A stretch of DNA of 64,000 bases from Enterobacter huaxiensis (lineage in GTDB: Bacteria; Pseudomonadota; Gammaproteobacteria; Enterobacterales; Enterobacteriaceae): NCBI RefSeq assembly GCF_003594935.2, contig NZ_CP043342.1:4154001-4218000 (forward strand), written 5' to 3'. The notes below the pieces were generated by a model. That model was not told the origin of the DNA. It worked only from the letters and a program-made list of their open reading frames with translations, and did not search any database. Positions 26,642 to 35,848 of this stretch are shown here, one piece after another. Position 1 is the first letter of the stretch. Each line of letters starts with the position of its first letter. Made by a program: the position numbers and the translations under genes.

Positions 26642-27385
26642 ATGCCCGATACCCGCCTCGTTCGTCAGACGTTCAACCGCGTGCCCGGCCTCGAACTGCG
26701 CAGCACGTGGCAGAGCACGCAGGCATATAAGCGTCATAGCCATGCGCAAGTATCGATCGGTGCAATCATGGAGGGGAGTACGCGATGCGTGTGCGGTGGG
26801 CAGGAATATCTGCTCACGCCGGGCGACATCATTGTGATCCCCGCGCACGTCCCGCACAGCTGTAACCCGGTGGCCGGGCTGCCGCGCAGCTACCATATGC
26901 TCTACATCGACACTGACCTTCCCCTCGGGCAGCAGGTCATTCGTGACGCACCGCTGTTTAAGCGCTATCTGGATACTGTTGAAAGCATGTCATCAACAGC
27001 CCTGAACGCATTGCTTTCCGCAATCCCTTTGTGCGGTGAAGATAAGCGAAAGCTACGTCCCACCAGCCAGCTGCTGCAGCAGGCGATTCTGCAGGATCTT
27101 GCCGCTCCACCCACGCTGGACGCTCTGGCCCGGCGATTTTCCTTGCGTAAAGAGACGCTGATCCGCACCTTCAAGCAGGACACCGGGCTAACGCCGGGCA
27201 GCTTCCTCAACGTCTCGCGCGTGGAATATGCCAAAGCGCGCCTGCGTGCCGGAGATGAGATCGCCGACGTCGGCTACCAGAGCGGATTTGCCGATCAGAG
27301 CCATTTCCACAAAACCTTTGTGAGCTACACCGCAGCCACGCCCCGTCAGTACGCCACCGGCCGATCAATATCGGACAATAAATAG
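26642..27385 (+). CDS. AraC-family regulator
   Basis: A 247-residue cupin-plus-AraC regulator. The N-terminal cupin contains KRHSHAQVSIGAI and PAHVPHSCNP (about residues 27-80). The C-terminal domain (about 155-245) carries two helix-turn-helix units ending in IADVGYQSGFADQSHFHKTFVSYTAATPRQY. The start is ATG 26642, with AAAGGA upstream. It lies 47 bases upstream of a LysE-type exporter in the same direction, the common pairing in which the regulator senses the exported amino acid or analogue. Confidence 0.85.
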   Translation: MPDTRLVRQTFNRVPGLELRSTWQSTQAYKRHSHAQVSIGAIMEGSTRCVCGGQEYLLTPGDIIVIPAHVPHSCNPVAGLPRSYHMLYIDTDLPLGQQVIRDAPLFKRYLDTVESMSSTALNALLSAIPLCGEDKRKLRPTSQLLQQAILQDLAAPPTLDALARRFSLRKETLIRTFKQDTGLTPGSFLNVSRVEYAKARLRAGDEIADVGYQSGFADQSHFHKTFVSYTAATPRQYATGRSISDNK

Positions 27386-27432
27386 GTTCTCGAGCGCCGT
27401 AACCTGATCTCAGTTTTTATTCTGAGGTCGCT

Positions 27433-28080
27433 ATGGAACTGTTATTCCCTTCCGCTTTTCTCGCCCTGGCGCTGGCGCATTTTGTTGCCCTGCTGAGCCC
27501 GGGGCCCGATTTTTTCCTGCTGGTAGGCTACGCCGCACGCTACCGCCTGCGCGGCAGCGCCGGGCTGTGCATTGGGATAGCGGCGGGAAACGGGCTCTAT
27601 ATTTTGCTGGTGATTGCGGGATGGAGCGCGCTGCGCCAGTTTTCGTGGCTTTTTGCGCTTATCGAACTGTCCGGCGCGCTTTACCTGCTGTGGATTGGCT
27701 CGCACCTGGTGCGCAGCCGTCCGCAGCCCCTTACGCTGAATGAAACCCACCAGCGCTTTCCTTCGCTACGCAAGCAGATCCTGCTGGGGCTAGGCTCTGC
27801 GCTGCTAAACCCGAAGAATGCGCTGTTCTATCTGGCGCTGATGACGGCATTGCTGGGGCCGGACGTCACGCTGCTTCAGCAGGCGGTCAGTGGCGTCTGG
27901 ATGGTGATGGTGGTGCTGATGTGGGATTTGGTGCTGGTGTCGCTGATGGGGTTGCCGACAGTTCAGCAGAAGGTCGGCCGGGTACTGTGGGTGATTGAGC
28001 GAGCGGCAGGCGTGGTGCTGATGGGATTTGGCGGGTGGGTGGTGTGGCGGGTGATATCACAAAGTGTGTTGCCCCTATAG
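27433..28080 (+). CDS. LysE/RhtB-family amino-acid exporter
   Basis: A 215-residue inner-membrane protein with about five to six membrane helices and the family signature LLSPGPDFFLLVGYAARY near residues 19-36. A second conserved loop reads LGLGSALLNPKNALFYLALM. LysE/RhtB proteins export amino acids or related metabolites. It probably forms an operon with the preceding AraC regulator. The substrate cannot be inferred. Confidence 0.88.
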   Translation: MELLFPSAFLALALAHFVALLSPGPDFFLLVGYAARYRLRGSAGLCIGIAAGNGLYILLVIAGWSALRQFSWLFALIELSGALYLLWIGSHLVRSRPQPLTLNETHQRFPSLRKQILLGLGSALLNPKNALFYLALMTALLGPDVTLLQQAVSGVWMVMVVLMWDLVLVSLMGLPTVQQKVGRVLWVIERAAGVVLMGFGGWVVWRVISQSVLPL

Positions 28081-28181
28081 AAAGCAACGCCTTTATTGCC
28101 TTACAAAATAAGTGACTTAGCTATTAGTATTTATTCCCTGACGTGGCAAGCTAAAGCCACAGCAATCGTTAAGGGAACAAC

Positions 28182-29363
28182 GTGAAAAACTACAAAGTCA
28201 TCACGCCACTTTTTCCAACCTATGCGCAGGTTCAGGCAATGATGAAAGCCGTCTCCGGCTATTCAGTGAATTCGGTACGTAACATGATCAATGCGATTCA
28301 GGAGCAAACCGGCACGCCGCAAAATCCGGTTGACTGGTCCGAACCTGATATGTGGATCAACGAACGCCTGAAAGGCGAAGACGCTGAAATCGCGCTGCGG
28401 ATCTGGAATCAGGATAACCACATCCTCAATCCCCGCCATAGTTACGGTAGCTATTTATTTCTTAACTCTTCTGTTTTCGAACTGATGGAAACGACGCCGA
28501 AAGATATCTGGGTACCCACCGAGCGCGGGCAACAATTTCTAAATCATGATGACGCCACGCTCCGCGCGCTGGACGATAAAGAAGGGTTACTGCAACTTCT
28601 TGAACTGCTGGCAGGACGTGAAATGTCGCGTCGTGCTGACTTACTCCCTGAATGGCAGGCTTTTTTACACCAGCATTCAAAATTTGCCTCTACCAGCTCT
28701 ATCAAAAGCACCCTCTACTCGCGCCTCTATAACTTGATCGATCGCGATATGGTCGCCCGGGAAGGGATGAGTTACTACATCACCGATAAAGGCCGCGCAT
28801 GGTTAGCGAATGCCCTACCGGCCCGAAAAGCCGACCCACGAAAAGAACTTCTGGACGCGGTTAAGCGCTATAACCAGCAGCAAAAAGAGCATCTTCGCGA
28901 ACAAATCAGCACCATGAATCCCTACAAGTTTGAGCATTTGATTGGTCAACTTCTGGAGGCAATGGGTTATGAACAGGTGGAAGTGACCAAAGCGTCGGGC
29001 GATAAAGGCGTCGACGTCGTCGGCAGAGTACAGGTGGGCATTACCACCATCACGGAAGTGGTACAGGTTAAGCGTATGCAGAGCAATATTACCCGTCCTG
29101 TTATCGACCAGTTACGTGGTGCGTTGCCTTATCACAGCGCGATCCGGGGCACACTCATCACCACGGGTCGTTTTGCCGGAAACTGTGAAAAAGCGGCTCT
29201 GCATCCCGGTGCTGCTCCTATTACCTTGATAGATGGTGACCGACTCCTAGAACTGCTAATTGAGAATAATGTCGGCATTCGTCGCAGCAATGCGGTCGAG
29301 CTGCTGGACGTGGATCTGCAGCTTTTTGATGAACTGGAAGAGGGATTAAAAGGCGAAATTTAA
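28182..29363 (+). CDS. Mrr-like type IV restriction endonuclease
   Basis: A 393-residue protein. An N-terminal winged-helix region (about 1-215) is of the Mrr_N kind. The C-terminal Mrr catalytic domain begins at about 240 (NPYKFEHLIGQLLEAMGYEQVEV) with PD-(D/E)XK-type residues Asp278 (GVDVVG) and Gln295-Val-Lys297. It should cut methylated DNA. It starts at GTG 28182 with AAGGGAA upstream. It is longer than E. coli Mrr (304 residues), with extra N-terminal sequence. It stands 49 bases upstream of hsdM, the same neighbourhood as mrr-hsd in E. coli. Confidence 0.85.
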   Translation: MKNYKVITPLFPTYAQVQAMMKAVSGYSVNSVRNMINAIQEQTGTPQNPVDWSEPDMWINERLKGEDAEIALRIWNQDNHILNPRHSYGSYLFLNSSVFELMETTPKDIWVPTERGQQFLNHDDATLRALDDKEGLLQLLELLAGREMSRRADLLPEWQAFLHQHSKFASTSSIKSTLYSRLYNLIDRDMVAREGMSYYITDKGRAWLANALPARKADPRKELLDAVKRYNQQQKEHLREQISTMNPYKFEHLIGQLLEAMGYEQVEVTKASGDKGVDVVGRVQVGITTITEVVQVKRMQSNITRPVIDQLRGALPYHSAIRGTLITTGRFAGNCEKAALHPGAAPITLIDGDRLLELLIENNVGIRRSNAVELLDVDLQLFDELEEGLKGEI

Positions 29364-29412
29364 CGTCTTAATCGCTACAATAGACGCCAAATTTTTCCTG
29401 ATTGAGTTCATC

Positions 29413-31032
29413 ATGGCCAAAGCACCAACAAAAAAAGCCAAAGCAAAGAAAGGCTTTGAAGACACATTATGGGATACCGCGAACCAGCTTCGCGGTAGCG
29501 TTGAATCCTCCGAGTACAAGCACGTGGTACTGAGCCTCGTGTTCCTGAAATTTATCAGCGATAAGTTCGAGGCCCGTCGTCAAAAAATGAAGGACGAAGG
29601 CCAGGGAGACTTCCTGGAAATGGAAGTCTTCTATCAGCAGGACAATATCTTCTACCTGCCGGAAAAGGCGCGCTGGTCGTTCATTAAACAAAATGCCAAG
29701 CAGGATAACCTCGCCGTCCTGATTGATGACGCCCTCTCCACCATTGAGAAGCGCAACCCGACGCTGAAAGGCGCGCTGCCGGATAACTACTTCAGCCGTC
29801 AGGATCTGGAAACCAAGAAGCTGGCGTCGCTGATCGACACTATCGACAACATCGAAACGCTAGCACATGAAACCGACGTTGAAGCGCTGTCGAAAGAAGA
29901 TCTGGTCGGCCGCGTGTACGAATACTTCCTCGGCAAGTTTGCCGCCACCGAAGGCAAAGGCGGTGGTGAGTTCTATACGCCAAAATGCGTGGTGACGCTG
30001 CTGACCGAGATGCTCGAACCGTTCCAGGGTAAAATTTATGACCCCTGCTGCGGCTCGGCGGGGATGTTTGTCCAGTCGGTGAAGTTCGTCGAAAGCCACC
30101 AGGGGAAAAGCCGCGATATCGCCCTGTACGGTCAGGAGCTGACGGCCACCACCTATAAACTGGCGAAGATGAACCTAGCGATTCGCGGCCTGTCGGCTAA
30201 CCTTGGCGAACGCCCTGCGGACACCTTCTTCAGCGATCAGCACCCGGATTTAAAAGCCGACTACATTCTGGCAAACCCGCCGTTTAACCTGAAAGACTGG
30301 CGTAACGACGCCGAGCTGACCAACGATCCGCGCTTTGCAGGCTACCGCACACCGCCAACCGGTAACGCCAACTACGGCTGGATTTTGCATATGCTCTCCA
30401 AGCTGTCGGCCAACGGCACCGCTGGTTTTGTGCTGGCAAACGGCTCCATGAGTTCCAACACCAGCGGCGAAGGCGAGATCCGCGCGCAGATGATCGAAAA
30501 CGATCTGATCGACTGCATGATCGCCCTGCCCGGCCAGCTGTTCTATACCACCCAGATCCCGGTCTGCCTGTGGTTTATGACCAAATCGAAAGCGGCCGAT
30601 CCGGCCAAAGGCTACCGCAACCGTCGGGGCGAAACGCTGTTTATCGATGCGCGTAACCTCGGCACCATGATGAACCGCACCACCAAAGAGCTGACGGCGG
30701 ACGATATCGCCACCATCGCCGATACTTACCATGCGTGGCGCAGCACGCCAGAAGAGCTGGCCGAACGCGTTAAGCGCGGCGACAGCAGGCTGGCGCAGTA
30801 CGAAGACCAGGCCGGGTTCTGCAAGGTCGCGACTATTGAAGAGATGAAGGCTAACGATTACGTGCTGACGCCGGGCCGCTACGTCGGTGCTGCCGAGCAG
30901 GAAGACGACGGTGTGGCGTTTGAAACCAAAATGAGTGAATTGTCGAAGACGTTATTTGAACAAATGAAGCAGGCGGAAGAGCTGGATAAAGCGATTCGTC
31001 AGAACCTGGAGGTTTTGGGTTATGGGGAGTAA
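29413..31032 (+). CDS. hsdM: Type I restriction-modification methyltransferase HsdM
   Basis: A 539-residue N6-adenine methyltransferase subunit. After the N-terminal HsdM helical domain come FYTPKCVVTLL, the SAM-binding DPCCGSAGMF (about 214-223) and the catalytic NPPF at residues 288-291. With HsdS it methylates host sites; with HsdR it forms the restriction complex. The Lys-rich N-terminus (MAKAPTKKAKAKK) is typical of this branch. It overlaps hsdS by 11 bases. It differs from EcoKI and EcoR124I HsdM as I recall them, so the type I family is left open. Confidence 0.94.
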   Translation: MAKAPTKKAKAKKGFEDTLWDTANQLRGSVESSEYKHVVLSLVFLKFISDKFEARRQKMKDEGQGDFLEMEVFYQQDNIFYLPEKARWSFIKQNAKQDNLAVLIDDALSTIEKRNPTLKGALPDNYFSRQDLETKKLASLIDTIDNIETLAHETDVEALSKEDLVGRVYEYFLGKFAATEGKGGGEFYTPKCVVTLLTEMLEPFQGKIYDPCCGSAGMFVQSVKFVESHQGKSRDIALYGQELTATTYKLAKMNLAIRGLSANLGERPADTFFSDQHPDLKADYILANPPFNLKDWRNDAELTNDPRFAGYRTPPTGNANYGWILHMLSKLSANGTAGFVLANGSMSSNTSGEGEIRAQMIENDLIDCMIALPGQLFYTTQIPVCLWFMTKSKAADPAKGYRNRRGETLFIDARNLGTMMNRTTKELTADDIATIADTYHAWRSTPEELAERVKRGDSRLAQYEDQAGFCKVATIEEMKANDYVLTPGRYVGAAEQEDDGVAFETKMSELSKTLFEQMKQAEELDKAIRQNLEVLGYGE

Positions 31033-32425
31033 GTGGAAAACATCCTTTTTAACCGACCATTACAGCATTAGCTCTGGTCTTTCCAAACCAGCTAAAGATT
31101 TTGGTACAGGTTATCCGTTCTTATCTTTTAAGGATATTTTTTATAATTATTTTTTACCTGATTCACTCACGCAATTAGTGCAAAGTACAGATAAAGAAAG
31201 AGCCTCTTGCTCGGTAAGACGCGGGGATGTTTTTCTTACTCGTACAAGCGAAACGATGCATGAACTGGGTATGAGTTCTGTAGCATTAAAAGATTATACA
31301 GATGCCACGTTCAATGGCTTTTGTAAAAGATTGCGCCCGAAGGAAACATCTGAATTAGAACCAGAGTATGTTGGTTATTACTTGCGTAGCCCTGTATTTA
31401 GACAGAGCATGCTTGCCTTTTCCACCATGTCAACCCGAGCTAGTCTTAATAATGAAATGATTAGTCGGTTGGAAATAAGTTATCCAGATCGTAAAATACA
31501 AAAAAAGATAGCAAACATCCTACTTTCTCTTGATGAAAAAATCGCAATATCAAGAGCAATCAACCAAACCTTGGAACAAATGTCTCAAACACTGTTCAAA
31601 TCCTGGTTTGTAGATTTCGACCCAGTAATTGACAACGCGCTAAATGCAGGAAATCCAATCCCAGAAGCGCTGCAATTTCGTGCCGAACTGCGTCAAAAAG
31701 TACGCAATAGTACAGATTTCAAACCACTTCCGACGGATGTTCGTGTACTATTCCCGGCTGAGTTTGAAGAAACAGAATTGGGTTGGATTCCTAAGGGATG
31801 GCAACACAAAAATGCTGAAGAAATCGCAACGATTTCTATCGGGAAAACGCCTCCCCGCAATAATAAAGAATGTTTTAGCGTCAAGGAAGATAACAATTAC
31901 ACTTGGGTATCAATTAAAGACCTTGGAAACTGCAATGTATTTATTAAGAAAAGCAGTGAATATCTAACTACTGATGCAGTTAATAATTACAATGTAAAAG
32001 TCGTGCCTAAAGGAGCTGTGTTATTAAGCTTTAAATTAACCATTGGTAGAATAGCTATAGCAGCAAACACATTAACTACTAATGAAGCAATTGCTCATTT
32101 TCATAATATGAAACAAGATATAAGCAAAGAATATCTATATTCATATTTACAACAATTTGATTATAATTCGTTAGGAAGCACATCTTCTATTGCTACCGCA
32201 GTTAATTCTAAAATCATAAAAAAAATCCCAGTTCTAGTGCCTGATGCTGCTATATTAAAGCAATATAAAACATCAACAGATATTATTTTTAAAAGAATAT
32301 ACTTTAACAATGAAAATACACATAATTTAATCGCCCTCCGCGACACCCTGCTCCCCAAACTCATCTCCGGCGAGCTGTCCCTGGAGGATCTCCCCGACAT
32401 CATCAAACAAACCGAAGCCGCATAA
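31022..32425 (+). CDS. hsdS: Type I specificity subunit HsdS
   Basis: A 467-residue DNA-recognition subunit with two target-recognition domains (about 1-150 and 240-415), separated by a helical spacer (about 165-220; IANILLSLDEKIAISRAINQ..., LFKSWFVDFDPV) and ending in the second conserved helix (LRDTLLPKLISGELSLEDL). The recognition domains are markedly A+T-richer than hsdM and hsdR, as expected for specificity cassettes exchanged by recombination. The ATG at 31022 lies inside hsdM. A terminator-like hairpin follows. Confidence 0.92.
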   Translation: MGSKWKTSFLTDHYSISSGLSKPAKDFGTGYPFLSFKDIFYNYFLPDSLTQLVQSTDKERASCSVRRGDVFLTRTSETMHELGMSSVALKDYTDATFNGFCKRLRPKETSELEPEYVGYYLRSPVFRQSMLAFSTMSTRASLNNEMISRLEISYPDRKIQKKIANILLSLDEKIAISRAINQTLEQMSQTLFKSWFVDFDPVIDNALNAGNPIPEALQFRAELRQKVRNSTDFKPLPTDVRVLFPAEFEETELGWIPKGWQHKNAEEIATISIGKTPPRNNKECFSVKEDNNYTWVSIKDLGNCNVFIKKSSEYLTTDAVNNYNVKVVPKGAVLLSFKLTIGRIAIAANTLTTNEAIAHFHNMKQDISKEYLYSYLQQFDYNSLGSTSSIATAVNSKIIKKIPVLVPDAAILKQYKTSTDIIFKRIYFNNENTHNLIALRDTLLPKLISGELSLEDLPDIIKQTEAA

Positions 32426-32434
32426 CGCATTTTT

Positions 32435-32495
32435 GCCCCTGTAAAATCAGGGGCTTTCTGGTAAGGTTTTCTCTTATTACAGGAACCCTTACCAG
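32435..32495 (+). terminator. Hairpins between hsdS and hsdR
   Basis: Hairpin 1 has arms GCCCCTG (32435-32441) and CAGGGGC (32448-32454) followed by TTTCT, an intrinsic-terminator layout. Hairpin 2 has arms CTGGTAAGG (32458-32466) and CCTTACCAG (32487-32495), overlapping the T-rich tail. Together they may limit hsdR transcription relative to hsdM and hsdS. Confidence 0.65.
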
Positions 32496-32521
32496 AAAAC
32501 CAGCCAGGGCCGGAGCGGGAT

Positions 32522-35500
32522 ATGCATCTCTCATTCAGTGAAGCGAAGTTAGAACAGGCAATAATTGAACTGCTACAGGAGCAGGGTTACCAGCACCTGA
32601 CAGGCGACAATGTGCCGCGTTCCAGCCTCGATCAGGTCATTATTGAAGACGATCTTCGCCACTATCTCGCATCCCGCTATCAGGCCGACGGTATAACGGA
32701 AGACGAAATCCAGCGGCTGATCAAACAGTTCACTACCCTGCCCGCCTCCGATCTCTACGAAAGTAATAAGACCTTTTGCACCTGGCTGGCAAATGGCTTC
32801 CTTTTTAAACGCGACGACCGTCAGCAGAAAGATCTCTATATCGAACTGCTCGATACCCGGCACCTGCCCGCCGCGCTGCGTGAGCTATTCGATAGCCAAG
32901 ACGTACCGATGCAACAGGCTGCTGAAACGCCAGCAAGCTATCTTATCCAGCCGTTAAACCGCATTAAAATTGTTAACCAACTGACCATCACCGGCAAAGA
33001 AAACCAGCCGCGCATTCCGGATGCCATCCTGTATATCAACGGCCTGCCGTTGGTGGTGTTCGAATTTAAAAGCGCGGTGCGCGAGCAGGAAGCCAATATT
33101 GGCGACGCGTATAAACAGCTCTGTACCCGCTATCGTCGCGATATTCCTCAGCTATTTGTCTATAACGCGCTGTGCATCATTAGCGACGGCGTCAATAACC
33201 GCATGGGCAACCTGTTCGCGCCGTATGAGTATTTTTACTCGTGGCGTAAAGTCACCGGTAATGAAAACCGCGAGCAGGACGGTATCCCTTCCCTGCACTC
33301 AATGATTCAGGGGCTGTTTCATCCGGTACGCCTGCTGGACGTGATTAAAAACTTTATCTGCTTCCCGGATAAAGCCAAATACGAAGTGAAAATTTGCTGC
33401 CGCTACCCGCAGTACTATGCCGCGCGCAAGCTCTACTACAGCATCGAGCGAGCGCGTAAACCGTACGGTAACGGTAAAGGTGGCACCTACTTTGGCGCCA
33501 CGGGCTGCGGTAAGAGTTACACCATGCAGTTCTTAACCCGCCTGCTGATGAAAAGCGTCGAGTTTTCCAGTCCGACCATCGTGCTGATCACTGACCGTAC
33601 CGATCTGGACGATCAGCTCTCCACACAGATGTGCAATGCCAAAAATTATATCGGTGACGATACCGTGGAGCCCGTCACCAGCCGCGACGATCTGCGGGAA
33701 AAGCTGGCCGGTCGTAACAGCGGCGGCGTCTTCCTGACCACCATCCATAAATTTACTGAAGACACCGAATTGCTCTCCAAGCGAAGCAATGTCATCTGTA
33801 TCTCTGACGAAGCGCACCGCAGCCAGGTCAATCTGGATCAGAAAGTGATCGTCGATAAAGAGAGCGGCAAGGTACGCAAGACCTGGGGCTTCGCCAAATA
33901 TCTGCACGACTCGCTGCCAGCGGCCACCTATGTCGGTTTCACCGGAACGCCTGTAGACGCCACGCTGGATGTCTTCGGCGCGGTAGTGGACAGCTACACC
34001 ATGACAGAATCCGTTCAGGATGAAATCACGGTACGTATCGTCTATGAAGGCCGGGCTGCAAAAGTGATCCTGGATGCCAGCAAGCTGGAAGAGGTAGAGA
34101 AATATTACGAAGAGTGCGCTAACGCGGGCACCAATGAGTGGCAAATCGACGAAAGTAAAAAAGCCAGCGCCACCATGAACGCGATCCTCGGCGATGAGGA
34201 TCGCCTGAAGTCGCTGGCGGAAGACTTTGCTAAACACTATGAAAAACGCGTCGCTGAAGGCTCAACGGTGAAAGGTAAGGCAATGTTTGTCTGCGCCAGC
34301 CGGGACATTGCCTGGGATTTATATCGTTTGTTGAAAGACTGTCGTCCGGCATGGTTTGAGGTTAAACAGGCTCCCGAAGGGGTCGAACTTACCGAGCAGG
34401 AGCAGAAAGAGCTGCCACCGTCCGAAATGGTCAAGATGGTGATGACGCGAGGTAAAGACGATGACGCCAAACTGTACCACCTGTTGGGCAGTAAAGAGTA
34501 TCGTAAAGAGCTGGATAAACAGTTCAAAAATGCAAAGTCGAATTTCAAAATCGCTATTGTGGTCGATATGTGGCTCACCGGTTTCGACGTCCCGGAACTG
34601 GACACCATTTACATCGATAAGCCACTGCAAAAACATAACCTGATCCAGACCATCTCCCGAGTTAACCGCAAGCTGGAAGGAAAAAGCAAAGGTCTGGTGG
34701 TGGACTATATCGGCATCAAGCGCCAGATGAACCAGGCACTGGCGATGTATTCCCGCATAGACGCCACCAACTTTGAGGACATCCAGCAGTCGGTCATTGA
34801 GGTGAAGAATCATCTCGACCTTCTGTCGCAGGTTTTCCACGATTTCGACAGCCGCGCTTACTTCACAGGAGAGCCTCAGGCTCAGCTTGCGTGTCTGAAT
34901 CAGGCGGCAGAATTTGTCATGCGGACCCAGAAAATTGAACGTCGCTTTATGGGGCTGGTGAAGCGCCTGAAGGCGGCCTACGATGTCTGCTGCGGTAGCG
35001 AGGCGTTATCGCAGACAGAGCGAGATCGTATCCATTTCTATCTTGCAGTACGCTCCATCGTCTTTAAGCTGACCAAGGGTGATGCACCTGACGTTACCCA
35101 GATGAACGCCCGCGTGCGAGAGATGATTTCTGACGCATTAAAGGCAGATGGCGTGGAAGAGCTGTTTTTCCTGGGCGATAAGAAAGCGGAATCGATCGAT
35201 ATTTTCGACGAGGATTATCTGGCGCGTATTAATAAGATCAAGCTGCCCGCAACAAAGATCCAGCTTCTGCAGAAACTGCTGGAGAAAGCCATCAGCGACT
35301 TTAAAAAGATTAACCAGCTTCAGGGGATCAACTTCACTCGTCGCTTCCAGTCCATTATGGATAAATATAACGAGCGCCGGGAAGACGACGTGCTGAACGG
35401 TGAAGAGTTCGATAATTTCAGTCAGGAGATGACCGATATTATCTACGATATCAAAACCGAAATGGGCACCTATGCAGATTTGGGGATTGATATTGAAGAG

Positions 35501-35785
35501 AAAGCGTTTTACGACATCCTGGCGCATATGCGAGACAAGTATCAGTTTACCTATGAAGACGACAAGATGCTGGCGCTTGCAAAAGAGATGAAAGCAGTCG
35601 TTGATAACACGTCGAAGTATCCAGACTGGAGTAAACGTGATGATATTAAGGCTAAACTGAAGGTGGAACTCATCCTTCTGCTGCATAAACATAAGTTCCC
35701 TCCGGTAGCCAACGATGAGGTCTATTTAGGCGTGTTGATGCAGGCAGAGAATTTTAAAGAAAATATGGATTCGGTGAAAATGTAA
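32522..35785 (+). CDS. hsdR: Type I restriction subunit HsdR
   Basis: A 1087-residue motor/nuclease subunit. The N-terminal PD-(D/E)XK nuclease shows IPDAILYINGLPLVVFEFKSA (about 160-180). The SF2 helicase core follows, with Walker A GATGCGKS (Lys331), DEAH at 429-432, the motif III-like GFTGTPVDA and the motif VI-like QTISRVNR. A helical C-terminal part binds the methyltransferase core. It translocates DNA and cuts unmethylated foreign DNA. It starts at ATG 32522 and follows a probable terminator, so it may have its own promoter or rely on readthrough. Confidence 0.94.
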   Translation: MHLSFSEAKLEQAIIELLQEQGYQHLTGDNVPRSSLDQVIIEDDLRHYLASRYQADGITEDEIQRLIKQFTTLPASDLYESNKTFCTWLANGFLFKRDDRQQKDLYIELLDTRHLPAALRELFDSQDVPMQQAAETPASYLIQPLNRIKIVNQLTITGKENQPRIPDAILYINGLPLVVFEFKSAVREQEANIGDAYKQLCTRYRRDIPQLFVYNALCIISDGVNNRMGNLFAPYEYFYSWRKVTGNENREQDGIPSLHSMIQGLFHPVRLLDVIKNFICFPDKAKYEVKICCRYPQYYAARKLYYSIERARKPYGNGKGGTYFGATGCGKSYTMQFLTRLLMKSVEFSSPTIVLITDRTDLDDQLSTQMCNAKNYIGDDTVEPVTSRDDLREKLAGRNSGGVFLTTIHKFTEDTELLSKRSNVICISDEAHRSQVNLDQKVIVDKESGKVRKTWGFAKYLHDSLPAATYVGFTGTPVDATLDVFGAVVDSYTMTESVQDEITVRIVYEGRAAKVILDASKLEEVEKYYEECANAGTNEWQIDESKKASATMNAILGDEDRLKSLAEDFAKHYEKRVAEGSTVKGKAMFVCASRDIAWDLYRLLKDCRPAWFEVKQAPEGVELTEQEQKELPPSEMVKMVMTRGKDDDAKLYHLLGSKEYRKELDKQFKNAKSNFKIAIVVDMWLTGFDVPELDTIYIDKPLQKHNLIQTISRVNRKLEGKSKGLVVDYIGIKRQMNQALAMYSRIDATNFEDIQQSVIEVKNHLDLLSQVFHDFDSRAYFTGEPQAQLACLNQAAEFVMRTQKIERRFMGLVKRLKAAYDVCCGSEALSQTERDRIHFYLAVRSIVFKLTKGDAPDVTQMNARVREMISDALKADGVEELFFLGDKKAESIDIFDEDYLARINKIKLPATKIQLLQKLLEKAISDFKKINQLQGINFTRRFQSIMDKYNERREDDVLNGEEFDNFSQEMTDIIYDIKTEMGTYADLGIDIEEKAFYDILAHMRDKYQFTYEDDKMLALAKEMKAVVDNTSKYPDWSKRDDIKAKLKVELILLLHKHKFPPVANDEVYLGVLMQAENFKENMDSVKM

Positions 35786-35848
35786 CTTCATAACTCATTT
35801 TGGCAAAGACTGTTCTTACGGCGCAACAATGATTATAAGGAGCACGTT

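Noticed and set aside
31022..32425. Possibility that hsdS is broken or a fusion
   Set aside because: Both recognition domains and both conserved helical regions are present in one frame of normal length; the A+T richness is usual for HsdS.
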